A DNA stretch of 64,000 nucleotides, taken from assembly GCA_014529385.2 (NCBI GenBank), contig CM043942.1, forward strand, positions 7,873,001-7,937,000, in the 5' to 3' direction. Origin of the DNA: Adiantum capillus-veneris. Its lineage: Eukaryota > Streptophyta > Polypodiopsida > Polypodiales > Pteridaceae. The translations under genes and the position numbers were made by a program. How positions within the stretch are numbered: position 1 is the first letter of the stretch; each line of letters begins with the position of its first letter. The notes beneath the pieces were generated by a model. The model saw only the letters and a list, made by a program, of their open reading frames with translations, was not told where the DNA came from and searched no databases. This document shows, one piece after another, positions 54,701 to 64,000 of this stretch.

Positions 54701-54905
54701 TTCCTTTCAGGTTAGGCAACATCTAGCAGTAGATGGAAGATTACATTTAGACTTTGGTATTCCCCCTTCCGGAAGTAATCAAAACTATACAAGATCATAT
54801 TACATGAATGGACGTGACTACATCATCTCAGGGAGCTGTGAAGAGAATGTCGTGCGTATTTTTTGTGCTCAAACAGGACGTCGCTTACGTGATCTTGCAC
54901 TAGAG
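51793..54905 (+). CDS. LRR plus WD40-repeat protein gene, five internal exons
   Basis: Exons 51793-51859, 51954-52195, 52255-53854, 53932-54414 and 54711-54905; all introns (59-296 bp) are GT-AG and the phases fit, giving about 862 open codons. Order: YLEACEKHGV; a leucine-rich part (MQCQYLNMSFSRFRKLDM, LPQLHTLIL-type repeats, ISMCETKVANLWTTCAALTK); an acidic, Ser-rich linker with a 44-residue duplication; then WD40 repeats (FEYHPSDPSLMVFGTLHAEV, LVAGADNGSLQLYD, FLASGYSGNVGLYDLCTGKQ, LFATSSFDKEIKMWDLRQ, YIISGSCEENVVRIF). WDLR fits the DWD signature of DDB1-CUL4 substrate receptors; that role is inference. The exon before 51793 and the one after the donor at 54906 were not found. I recall plant proteins of this layout but give no symbol. 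Confidence 0.88.
52847..53110 (+). repeat. 132-bp in-frame tandem duplication in the LRR-WD40 gene
   Basis: Copies 52847-52978 and 52979-53110 differ at only a few bases (for example TTAAAT/TTGAAT and GGTGACAC/GGTAACAC). Each codes 44 residues beginning SVDDELNSTVDMFDVSNSV. The length is a multiple of three, so the reading frame is kept. Confidence 0.97.
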
Positions 54906-57544
54906 GTAGGAGACTTATGATTGTTACAGTTGCGTATATTTCTCTATCTGACCAATTGGTTGCCAACAGAAGGTTCTCTATGTTGAAAATGGTTACACTT
55001 TGATGGTTGTAGAGCTCTGGTACATTGTCTGATCATCAAAATGCGCATAAAAGATGATGTTGAGTATTAATTTAGATGGTATTTATGCACAACAAAGAGC
55101 AGATATAAAGCTTTGTCGTTGCCTTACGGAAAAAATCTCTTAGAGGTCCTCTCCTGCTTTTCATACTTCTGCATTCTGACATGATTGTATGGCTAGTTGG
55201 TTGTTTTGGGCTGGCCATCGATGCTGCATGGAGCTTTGAGGTTAGGGTCGTTTAGGCATTTTCCCTTCTTGCCGATTTTCTTGTCAGCTGTTTCATCGTT
55301 AGCTCTATTTATGCTTTCGCAGGAGAGGGGCAGGTCCCCTCATTCCCAAGGAATCTAATGGGGTGACATTTTAGGTGGCTGGGGTGATATATACAGTACC
55401 CCTTCGCGTCTCAGTTTTGCATCTTCTTTGTAGGGTTGTGGCATCTTCTGCAGGTGTTGTCACTTCTCTTTTGCAGGTGTTGAGCGACCTGGGCTGGGGT
55501 AACGAATACAGCACTCTGCCCCCTAAATTTTGTGTCTACTTTGAAGGGTTGTGCCATCTTGCAAGTGTTCCTATAGCATCGTAGTGGCCTGTTAGCATGG
55601 CAGCGAACTATGCTGATACACAACTCCACAATGAAATGGAATTTGTGGAGCTCTACCTGGTTAGCACGACACAACCATGAGAGCTATGAAGTTCACATGC
55701 GCACAATAGCGCTTCCAAGAGCTAGATTGCTAGCTAGTTTGAGAGGTGCGAGTTCATTGGAAATCTATGCTGAAGCAAATTCAACGGTTTGTCTCGTGAT
55801 TGCTATCTTTTCTCTGAGGTTGTAGGACATCACCTTCAGGTGTTTGCCCCGGCCACAAGGTCCCCTAGTCGACGAGCAAGACACCTTTACTGAGTCTCTC
55901 TTTCATGATGTCCGTTTCTATGAAAAAGTCTTTTGATTCTTGCTTTCCTTGTTTCTAATCCTCAAGAAGACCGTATTTCTGTATTTAAGTGCGCTTTCAA
56001 CCCTTTCTTTTTCCATAACTGCCGATAGAACCTTTTCGACGAAATGTGTTGAGTTTACCTCAATCTGGATTCTTTCACTTTGTTGTCTTCAGTCTGCTCC
56101 TCTAGTATCAGCTTTGTGTTCTATCTCATATATGCAACTTTGTCTGGAGTTCACAATTCCTCTTTTCGTGATGGCATTGCTTTCATGGCTGCCATCTACA
56201 CTTGTAGTTTCTCGACTCCTGGAGAAGGGTTTTCTTTGCTGATTGACAAGTGGGGGCACAGGTGGGGCTATCTTTGTCAATGCTATTGCAGGTTCTTTTT
56301 TCTCCCCTCCATTGTGTGTAGTAGACGCCTGAACCCCGCCTTAGCACTACATTCTTCCTCTTAGGAGGATTAAAGGGTCCCTTTGTCACCAAGTTGGTAA
56401 TTTGGTAAGGCTGAATCACTCTTCAGAGCCACACATTATCATTTTGATCTTTCAAATCTGTTTCTCTGTGATGAGATTGCAATTTTGAGGCATGCCGAGC
56501 CTGTATCTGCCCTGAAACGGGCCATAAAACCATTGGGAGTGGCAGTGCCAGAGTAATGAGCGTTGAAATATTCACAAGCTGCTAGGATTTGCTCTAGGGG
56601 GTCCCATGGATTTTTTCAGGGACCAAATGGCCTAAAAGTGACCTTTGATCAGCATTTTTTATTGCTCAAGAAGCTCTTGTAACAAGGGGGTGTGGCAAGA
56701 GAGTGCCAGATGCATTAAGAACCTTCATTTAAGATTGGGGGTTGATTAAGGAATCTGATATAATTTTTTGAGATCAAAACGGCTTAACAATGACCCCCTA
56801 ACCATGATTTATGTGTTCAAGGACCAGTATGGAACTACACGCCCCTGCGTGCGATGACATGAGGTTAAGGATCAGAGGATAAGGCTGAGAGTGACTCTCC
56901 AGTACTCGCTCCAGTCTCAGAAATGAGGGTTCGACCCTAGAACCTGGAAAAATGGGCAGTTTTGTGGCCACAAAACAGGTTAAAAATGGCCATGCAAACT
57001 GAAAAATAAGCTAGCCCTAGAAACTGGGAAAGTGGGCAGTTCTGATCACAAAACAAGTTAAAGAAGGCTATACAGACTGAAAAAGCAGCTTTCTCTTTCT
57101 TCCAGAAGCCTCAGGAGTGCTCTCTAGAGGTGAGATCAGCATTTGGGGGTGTGGGGAATGTGTGAGCCACCATGGAAAGCTTACAAGGCTCTTGACGCTC
57201 TCGCCACACTTTTTTCTCTCTATCTATTTAATCTGGTTTTTCGCTCAGCTTGGGCTGCACTCTCCACCCTCTGGTCTACAAAAACGACTCCTAATAAGCC
57301 CCTATCTTAACGTTTTTGGCTTCCTCTGCTGAATCAAATCAACCCCCAATCTGTCTTCTACCCACCAAAAGGGACCCGTACAGTAGGTGTTTACTGCGAT
57401 TTGTTGTAGATCTTCATGGTCCTGTTGGAGATTTTCTTATTGAGGCATTCTCAGATTTCAGCCAATAAACACACTGTCTTTGGAAAATTCTCTCGCCTCT
57501 GTGTTTGTGCTTGCGGATTGCCTTCCTCTGCTCTTGGTGCATCA
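54906..57544. other. Intron or 3' flank of the LRR-WD40 gene, no gene seen
   Basis: Begins with an exon donor (GTAGGA). No exon continuing the WD40 domain was found. It contains an imperfect tandem pair at about 56934-57088 (CCCTAGAA(C)CTGG..AA.TGGGCAGTT and on, unit ~78 bp) and a weaker repeat near 55425 and 55540 (AGGGTTGTG.CATCTT). Confidence 0.4.
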
Positions 57545-57815
57545 TGTTGGGAAAATGCCCAAACATCACCTCTGGACCATTTCCACCATGTAGCTCTGAT
57601 CGAGGAGCTTCACAGATATATTATCCTGTATATTTTTAGCCCATCATTTTGGGCTTGTATAGGCATTATACTTCATTTATTGGCCTTTGGGCCACTTGGA
57701 CTACTTCACGCTGCCTCTCTCTATCTCTTTGCACTCAACCTGCCGCACACACTCCATTGCCCAAATTCATCGAACTTAGGTTCACGAACCTTCTCTTTCA
57801 ACTGGTATCAGAGCC
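57545..57815 (+). repeat. Copia-type 5' LTR with primer site
   Basis: TGTTGGGAAAATGCCC to TTCTCTTTCA (57545-57800, 256 bp), followed after two bases by TGGTATCAGAGCC (57803-57815), the initiator-Met primer site. The TGTTGGG start is common in plant copia LTRs. The leader runs to about 58270. No gag, pol or second LTR was found, so only the front of the element is here. Confidence 0.65.
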
Positions 57816-59006
57816 TCGTGGAAATTCCTCTCGAGGAGTTCGTCGTGAACAACTGAGTATTTCAGCCCTACACCCTCGAGAAGCTTTCTCTCCCATTTTA
57901 GGAAGTGTTTTGTGGGAAGTTTCTCTGGCAAGCAAGTTCCTCTCCGACTCTCTTGCTACAGTTCCTTTCTCTCACAGCAAGTAAATTTCAGAAATTGCAC
58001 CTCTGAGTATGCTTCACTCTCGGGTGTGAGCATGTTTCTTATGTAAGAGAATTGTGGAAATTGCTGGAAATTTGTGAACAACAGGTGTTTTTGGTTCAAT
58101 TTTGGACAAATTTCAGGATTTATAGGTCAATTTTAGCAGTGACAATTGGGCGTTTTGATGCACATAGCTGCCCCATGTATCAATTTGTGGACTGTGCCTT
58201 GAAATTGTGAAAATTCCCAAATTTTTGGGCGAAAAATTTAAAAAATATTTGGCACCACCCAAGGTGGTCCCCTGTCACGTACACATGGCTCTGTGTGCCA
58301 GGTGGACATGCTTCATTGATCTCCAGAGCCAGTTTTTCCCTTCTTTCTTGATAGGGATGTCTAGAATCCTAGGAGGATTAGTACCGGCAATTTTGTGAGC
58401 CTGTTCGCAGGACCTACATGTCCGGACAAGTCAATTAGATTAGGTTTCGAGTTTTTGAACCCTCTTGCATAAATGGTTTGTACACGTGTTTTGATGGATG
58501 TTATTACACTACGGTGGGTATCTGGCATGACATGCATGTAGATTTAGGTTAGAGAAATCCAACGAGCCATTCCTCGCGTTGATCTGATTCCTGGAAAGAG
58601 ACGTGCGACAGTTTCACCCGGTTTGGATACCCCTGCTCGTTTTTAAAATAAATCAATTTATTGATTTATTTGTTGGAAAACTCTGTGGACACTTGCCCTA
58701 CCTAGGCCTAATAAAATTTATGGTCTATACCTCACCTATAAAGGGAGCAGGAGAGCTTCCCTCCCATTCTTGAGTCAAGTTGCAAAAGATTTGCAGAGCG
58801 CTAGCAAGGAGCAGAGCAACTTCAGCGTTTTTGCTCACATCACCCCTAGCATTTTGGAGATCCCAGATTAGCCCTGGCGTTTTTGACAAGGTCAGCCAGT
58901 GTTTGCAGATTTCAGCCCTTGTGCCAGCTTCAAGCTTGTAGATCAGCCAGCATTTTCAGTTTTCAGCCGTTCCCTCGCTTGATCGGGTTGGATCTGGCCT
59001 CGTTGA

Positions 59007-59825
59007 TGTCAAGTGTGCACTTCACTTGCTCTACGTGGACATGTTCTGCCACAGTCTAGCATGATCCAGTAGCTTAGGACTGAGCCTGGCACCTTTGTGA
59101 GCCTCTAGCAGGACGTGCATGTCCATATCAGTCAATAGATTGCATACCCTCTCTTGCACAGAACAGTCGTTTCAGCACTTCGGTATTTTACCGCGTGAAC
59201 CACCCCTTAGGACCTTATTAGGTAATAAGTCAATTTCAGCCTTGTGATTAAATGGTCATGGACTGATTTATTAGCTTGCTCGACCCAGTCCTCACCTCTT
59301 ATAAATGCAGCCCATGGCCAGCGCAAGAAGGCAAAAGAGGCAGCGTTTGCAAAGGAACCTGCAGACCAGGAAAGGGCAAGCCAGCATCAGCGTTTTTCAG
59401 CCCTTCTCACCTGCGTTTTTAGCCTCCAGGCTCAGCGTTTTCAGCCAGGTAGAACCTGCGTTTCAGCCCAAGGAAGCCAGCGTTTTGCAGCAAGAACAGA
59501 CAACCATCTCAGCTTTGGAAAGTGCAGATTTCAGCCCTAGCCTCGTCGTGGTTGCAGACCCCTAACCATCGACCTCGCTAGCAGTTCGGCATTCAGCCGT
59601 AGGCCCGTCGTTGCTATCGTCGACACCATCGTCATCATCGTCGTCGTCGTCATCGAGCTCGACATAGAACTTGTAGTACCCAACATCAATAGCATCAGTA
59701 CCCATTAGCATCAACATCTCAGCATTCAGTCATTGTATGAGCATTTTTGTAAGAGTAAAGAAAGTACTTGCTCTGGCAACAGAGCAAGGGGGCCCTTGAG
59801 GGTTTGGGACCCGACATTCGGTGTC

Positions 59826-59863
<38 letters not shown>

Positions 59864-59979
59864 TGTCTCTCTTTCTTTCAATTCAGTTCAGTTTGTTCAA
59901 GTGAAGGAAAGTGTCCCTTGTGTTTGTGCAGAGTACTAGATCCGAGCTAAATCCATAAACACTTCCGCTACACTTGACA
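59007..59979 (+). mobile_element. Solo LTR of family B (TSD GTTGA)
   Basis: 973 bp from TGTCAAGTGTGCAC to CTACACTTGACA, flanked by GTTGA at 59002-59006 and 59980-59984. It holds a TATA box (TATAAAT, 59300-59306), AGCGTTTT motifs (59385-59540), a GTC-rich tract, the TTGCTCTGGCAACAGAGCAA inverted repeat (about 59768) and a (TC)n tract (59826-59860). It is the reference copy for the two damaged family-B LTRs in this window. Confidence 0.88.
59768..59790 (+). other. LTR hairpin TTGCTCTG..CAGAGCAA
   Basis: An inverted repeat with a 4-nt loop, kept in all three family-B LTRs (also about 14757 and 30567). It is downstream of the TATA box, so it would be in the RNA. Confidence 0.6.
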
Positions 59980-60167
59980 GTTGACCTCTCCGTTGCGGTT
60001 CGGTACTTCGGCACCCCATCAAGCCTCCCCTCGGCCATTCCCTCGCCGGCATTGAGTGCTCACATTTGCTGCCCATCATGTAACAGACTTGGATACTCCA
60101 AGTCGAGATTCTACCGCGGCACCACAAGAATTCACTTCAAAACAGTTCATAGTTTACAATTGATTCA

Positions 60168-60413
60168 ACATTGGCCCGGCGGAGTTCCGTGCCTAGAGAT
60201 ATTGGCCCCAAAGACTGGCGCCCCTTTGGGTATTTCTTTTTGTATTAATCTGCAACTCAAAGTACAAGGGAGTGGAAGGCTCTAACTCTCAGACTCTGCG
60301 TCCAGATGCTCTGAGAAGTGGGAGGCCTGCCCACTTATTTATTCATTACAAGGGATACCAAAAGCAGAGCTCCAAAAGCTTCAAAGTTAAAAGCGCTTTC
60401 AAAAATAAAGCAA

Positions 60414-60467
<54 letters not shown>

Positions 60468-60645
60468 GCAACTTGCGTAGCCAAAAAGCAAGTCCAAAAT
60501 TCTGCCCTACTGTCGTAATCAGCGCCGTAAAAAGCAAAAATTCCATACAGGTCCCTGAATCACGCCACAAAACGCGAAGGCTGCCGTTCCCGCAAGGGGA
60601 GGCTGTGTGTGTGTACTGGGCAGCCACGTCACCAGTTTATGACAT
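60168..60645 (-). repeat. 3' LTR of chromovirus G
   Basis: On the minus strand it starts TGTCATAAACTGGTGACGTGG right after a purine tract (AAGAGGGGGG-like, inverse of 60646-60660). It shares GAAATACCCAAAGGGGCGCC and TTTGGGGCCAATA with the LTRs of C and D. A (CT)n tract lies at 60416-60468. The lower end is near 60168, by comparison with element C only. Confidence 0.65.
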
Positions 60646-61241
60646 ACCCCCCTCTTGAAAGCATTGTAATCGCTCTCGATTATGCCTGCAAAACAGACAG
60701 AAACCATAAACTGTCTTAGCAGACACTGACTGTTACTACCGATGCACTAGGAACACACATCTGTTAGTACCAAATCGACAGTCACATCACACGACATCAC
60801 AGGACATCACTTGACATCACAGGACAAATCACATTCAAAATTTATTCGGATCTTAGACGATGATTTATCGGCAACGCAATTAGCAATCGCATCTAGAGCC
60901 ACTCAAGACCTCATAGATGCCCGATTGACTAATCCCTATTGCAACCATGTCTATCGAGATCATTCAGACCAAAGTGCTGCAATCATTTCGTCTATCAGTT
61001 CCTGTACTTAAACAAGTCAAGAACAAATCAGTATCATATTATCGGGAATTCCAGTTCATAAAGTCATTACAATAGAATACTGTTAGCTCTCAGTATCCCT
61101 GAAGCTCAAAGAGACATCAGTGACTCTAGTATCAAAAATCGAGGCATCTGTTGACAAAGGAGCGGAGTAACTCCCCTCTTGTGCATACCCGTTGTTCCAG
61201 ATTTCCGGCCAAGCTGAATTCGGGGTTCCATTTGGAATAGA
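60646..61241 (-). other. Spacer between G pol and its 3' LTR
   Basis: Non-coding. Contains a short GACATCACAG-type tandem repeat at 60783-60830 (four units). No gene seen. Confidence 0.5.
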
Positions 61242-64000
61242 CTATGCTAAACCAAAAGCTTCAAGGTAAAGATTCACAATTTGAGGAGTATCTGCTAGGT
61301 CCTTTTCCTCCATCCACTTCGCATCCAATGCAGGATAGTTCTTGAATTTAACCAAGAACCGCCTTATCACTTTACCCTTAATCTTGCTATCTTTATGTGC
61401 CAATATCTGTTCGGGAACAAGGATCTCCTTGTTTTCTTCCACTTCGGGTTGCTCATCAGGCTCCCCATCTACAGGCACATCACCTTTAAAAGGCTTCATG
61501 AGATTCACATGAAAAGCATTGTGAATTCTCCAAGTATTGAGCAGCTTCGGTCGGAAGGAGACATCATTTATCTTTTCGGAGATTTGAAAAGGTCCGTAGT
61601 ATCGCATACTAAGCTTTGGAAAAAGCCTCTCCTTTTCCTTTTTCTTTCTCAGGCGTGCCTTCTCAAAACATAAGAGAACCCAATCGTTCTCCTTCATTTC
61701 AAATCGCGACGATGGCGATCTGCTGCCTTTTTCTTTCTTTCTTGAGATTTCTGCAAAGCCTCGTGGACCTTGACAAAAGCCGTGTCCAAGTCACGCGTGT
61801 ACTCATCGGCTTCAAAAATCTTACCTTTCGTGCTTAGGAAGGGTGGAACCTTCATAGCACCTTCAATAATCTCAAATGGCGCCTTTCCCGTCGAAGAGTG
61901 TATCGTGTTGTTGTAGGCAAATTCCACCAAAGGTAAATACTTTTCCCATTGAGTCTTCTGATCCGAGATGTAAGACTTCAATAAATCTAGTACCCGTGAA
62001 TTGGCAATCTCAGATTGCCCGTCAGTCTGCGGGTGGAAAGATGATGAGAAGCACAACCGCGTGCCAATGTTCTCCCAAATTGCCTTCCAAAGCAAACTCG
62101 TGAATCTGGGGTCCCTGTCGGAGACAATTGTCTCGGGCATGCCACGTAATCTGAAGATCTGGGCAGCTTGCTTGCTAAATCTGTCAATATTTGTCCAGAT
62201 ATCATCGTGACCACTCTGTGTTCTCGGGAGATCAAAAATGAAATCCATTGCAATACTTTCCCAGGGGCCGGTGGGTATGGGCAAAGGCTGGAACAATCCC
62301 TGTGCTTTATGCCTGTGAAACTTGACCTTCTGGCATACCAAGCAACTGTGCACAAAATCGTCCACATCCTTCTTGAGTCTCGGCCAAAAGAAGTATCTCT
62401 TTATCCCTTTCAAGGTGGTAGAAATGCCGCAGTGACCGGTAAAAGGTGGACAATGGCATTCTGTCATAACCTTTTCCCTCAACGGTTGTGTAACGCACAA
62501 CATGGTTTTCCTCATCAAGTAGCCATCCCGAATGGAATATCCCGCTACTATCTCCCCATTCCATATCTGAGTGAAAATATATGCAAAATCTGTATTTGTG
62601 GCATACTGATCGACCATATCCTCGAAGCTCCTATGATGTATCGCGGGAATAGCCAGAACCAACGGCTTCCGGGACAAAGCATCTGCCACCAAATTCTCCT
62701 GTCCTTGCACATGGACAATCTGGAAGTGAAACTGTGACAAGATGTTCGCCCACCGCATCTGCTTTTCTGATAGCTGCTTATGTGACAAGAAGTAGCGTAA
62801 ACTCTGATGGTTTATGAAGACAGTAAAATCCACTCTGAGTATGTAATGTCGCCACTGAGTAAGAGCATGGATAACCGCCAAAAGCTCTTTCTTATAAATC
62901 TGTGCTGTCAATTCCGGCCTTGAGAATAGTCGGCTCTCGTAGGCAATGACGTGGCCTTCTTGCATTAAGACCGCACCCAGACTATGACCACAAGCGTCAC
63001 AGTATACTTCAAATGACTTCTGCAAGTCCGGCAAAGTCAAAACTGGTCCTGTAGTCAATTTCTCTTTCAATGTCTGAAAGGCAATCATCTCTGTGGGTCC
63101 CCACGAGAAAGGGACTCATTTCTGTGTCAAGATATGCAAAGGGGAAGCAACCTTTGCAAACTTTCTAATGAACCGCCCGTAGTACGAACACAATCCCAAG
63201 AAGCTTCTAACTTCATGGACATTCTTCAAATCGTGCCAATCACGGATAGTCTCTATCTTCGCCGGGTCCATCTGCACTCCTGCTGCTGAGACAATGTGTC
63301 CCAAAAAGTGTATCTCTGGTAGGAAAAATTCACTTTTCTTTGCATTAGTCACCAACTTGTGATCTCGTAATGCTTGAAAGACCTGTAGCAGATGTTCTCT
63401 ATGTTCAGTCTCATCCTTGGAGAAAATGATGATTTCGTCAAAGAAAGTGCCAACAAATAGTCTGTACTCTCGAAAAATCCTATCCATCATCCGGTTAAAT
63501 GTCGCAGGTCATTGGTTAGGCCAAAAGGCATGACCAAAAACTTAAATAACCCAAAAGGCGTCCGAACAGATGTCTTGTGGACATCTCCGGGCGCGATTCG
63601 GATATGATGATATCCACGTTTCAAGTCGATCCTGCTAAAGCACGAGGATCCCTGTAGTCGGTCAAGAATATCATCGATCCTAGGAATCGGAAATCTGTTC
63701 TTGATGGTGATTTTGTTGAGAGCTCTATAATCGATGCACATTATCCGTCTTTATTCAAAACCAACAACACTGGAGAGCAGTACGGTGAAGTACTAGGCTG
63801 GGCAAGACCCTTTTCCAAGAGGTCTTTCACTTGGTTCATAATTTCTTTGTTTTGGGCTCCGCTCACACGTTAAGGTGGCCGGTTCGATGGTGTGCTTCCA
63901 GGTATCAGATCAATGGTATGATCCTCAGGACGAGTTGGTGGTAACTCGCCTGGCAGGCCCTCTGAAAAGCAATTGCCATGAGTGTGGAGAAATTCTTGGC
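61242..64000 (-). pseudogene. Chromovirus (Ty3/gypsy) pol of element G, partial
   Basis: Read from the right edge leftward: sequence before RT (GELPPTRPEDHTIDLIPGST), RT ([35 protein letters not shown], then FFDEIIIFSK at the active site), RNase H (FEVYCDACGHSLGAVL ... INHQSLRYF), integrase (HHCC finger HCPPFTGHCG ... CLVCQ; core MDFIFDLP, SDRDPRF, DGQSE), then a chromodomain-like C-terminus (PEQILAHKDSKIKGKVIRRF, KFKNYPALDAKW). Frameshifts lie near 63750, 63510, 63115 and 61695. Between FSK and QIFRL about 20 integrase residues are missing in frame. RT has DE for DD and RNase H has N for the usual D of 'TDH', so it is inactive even apart from the frameshifts. Confidence 0.88.

Larger units (their letters stand above)
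58273..60124 (+). repeat. Family-F LTR interrupted by a solo family-B LTR
   Basis: Starts TGTCACGTACACATGG (like family A's TGTCACGTGACACATCC), with TTTGTGAGCCTGTTCGCAGG and a TATA box TATAAAG at 58737-58743, then AGCGTTTT motifs. Split at 59006/59985. A plausible end is CTACCGCGGCACCACA at about 60124, like the ends of families A and B. No matching target duplication was seen, so the ends are tentative. Confidence 0.5.

Noticed and set aside
58620-58760. TATA box TATAAAG as a host gene promoter
   Set aside because: It lies at the same place as the TATA boxes of related LTRs and has no coding frame downstream.
1-64000. tRNA genes suggested by repeated TGGTATCAGAG
   Set aside because: Only the 3'-end complement used as a primer site is present; no cloverleaf could be drawn around any of them.

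Overview
The window looks like transposon-rich nuclear DNA of a land plant. The evidence is nested Ty1/copia and Ty3/gypsy (chromovirus) LTR retrotransposons with initiator-Met-tRNA primer sites, L1-type LINEs, a decayed PPR-repeat fragment of the kind greatly expanded in plants, and one spliced gene with GT-AG introns whose LRR plus WD40 layout I associate with plants. A seed-free plant with a large genome, such as a fern, is my guess; the sequence does not prove it. I saw no tRNA, rRNA, CRISPR or bacterial gene.

Layout. 1-3234: a decayed copia element. 3235-7561: an LTR element (called H) with a truncated 5' LTR, a short gag-like stretch, an acidic ORF and a 2.1 kb 3' LTR. 7562-14571: mostly unassignable sequence holding a PPR pseudogene fragment, a PIF/Harbinger-like MITE, an LTR-like block with a TATA box and a copia RNase H fragment. 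14572-22740: a three-level nest. Element D was hit by an LTR of family A (now solo, TSD GGTCG), which was in turn hit by element C (TSD CACAG). 22856-24125: two truncated LINEs. 25434-29904: a copia element (E) with both LTRs and TSD CCACG whose pol frame lacks the reverse transcriptase. It sits inside a family-B LTR. 30593-39237: an array of family-A elements (LTR-internal-LTR-internal-LTR on the minus strand) broken by an inverted copy. Its only protein is a coiled-coil, KHDDL-repeat polypeptide. 39238-42094: two gypsy gag remnants. 42122-48756: a near full-length, decayed L1-type LINE. 48990-50370: a gag remnant and another LINE RT remnant.

51793-54905 carries the only host gene I can defend: five exons with open, phase-compatible frames coding for an LRR then WD40 protein, with a 44-residue in-frame duplication. 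I found neither its first nor its last exon. 57545-60646 holds a copia LTR with primer site, an LTR (family F) hit by a solo family-B LTR (TSD GTTGA), and the 3' LTR of a minus-strand chromovirus (G). G's pol runs off the right end of the window.

How the parts relate. LTR families A, B and F share start, end, TATA position and a repeated AGCGTTTT-type motif, so they look like one lineage of pol-less elements that must borrow enzymes. The LTRs of C and D share the same core with the LTR of chromovirus G, so G-like elements are the plausible source of enzymes for C and D. Element E keeps gag, protease, integrase and RNase H frames but no polymerase domain. Element letters and LTR family names are mine.
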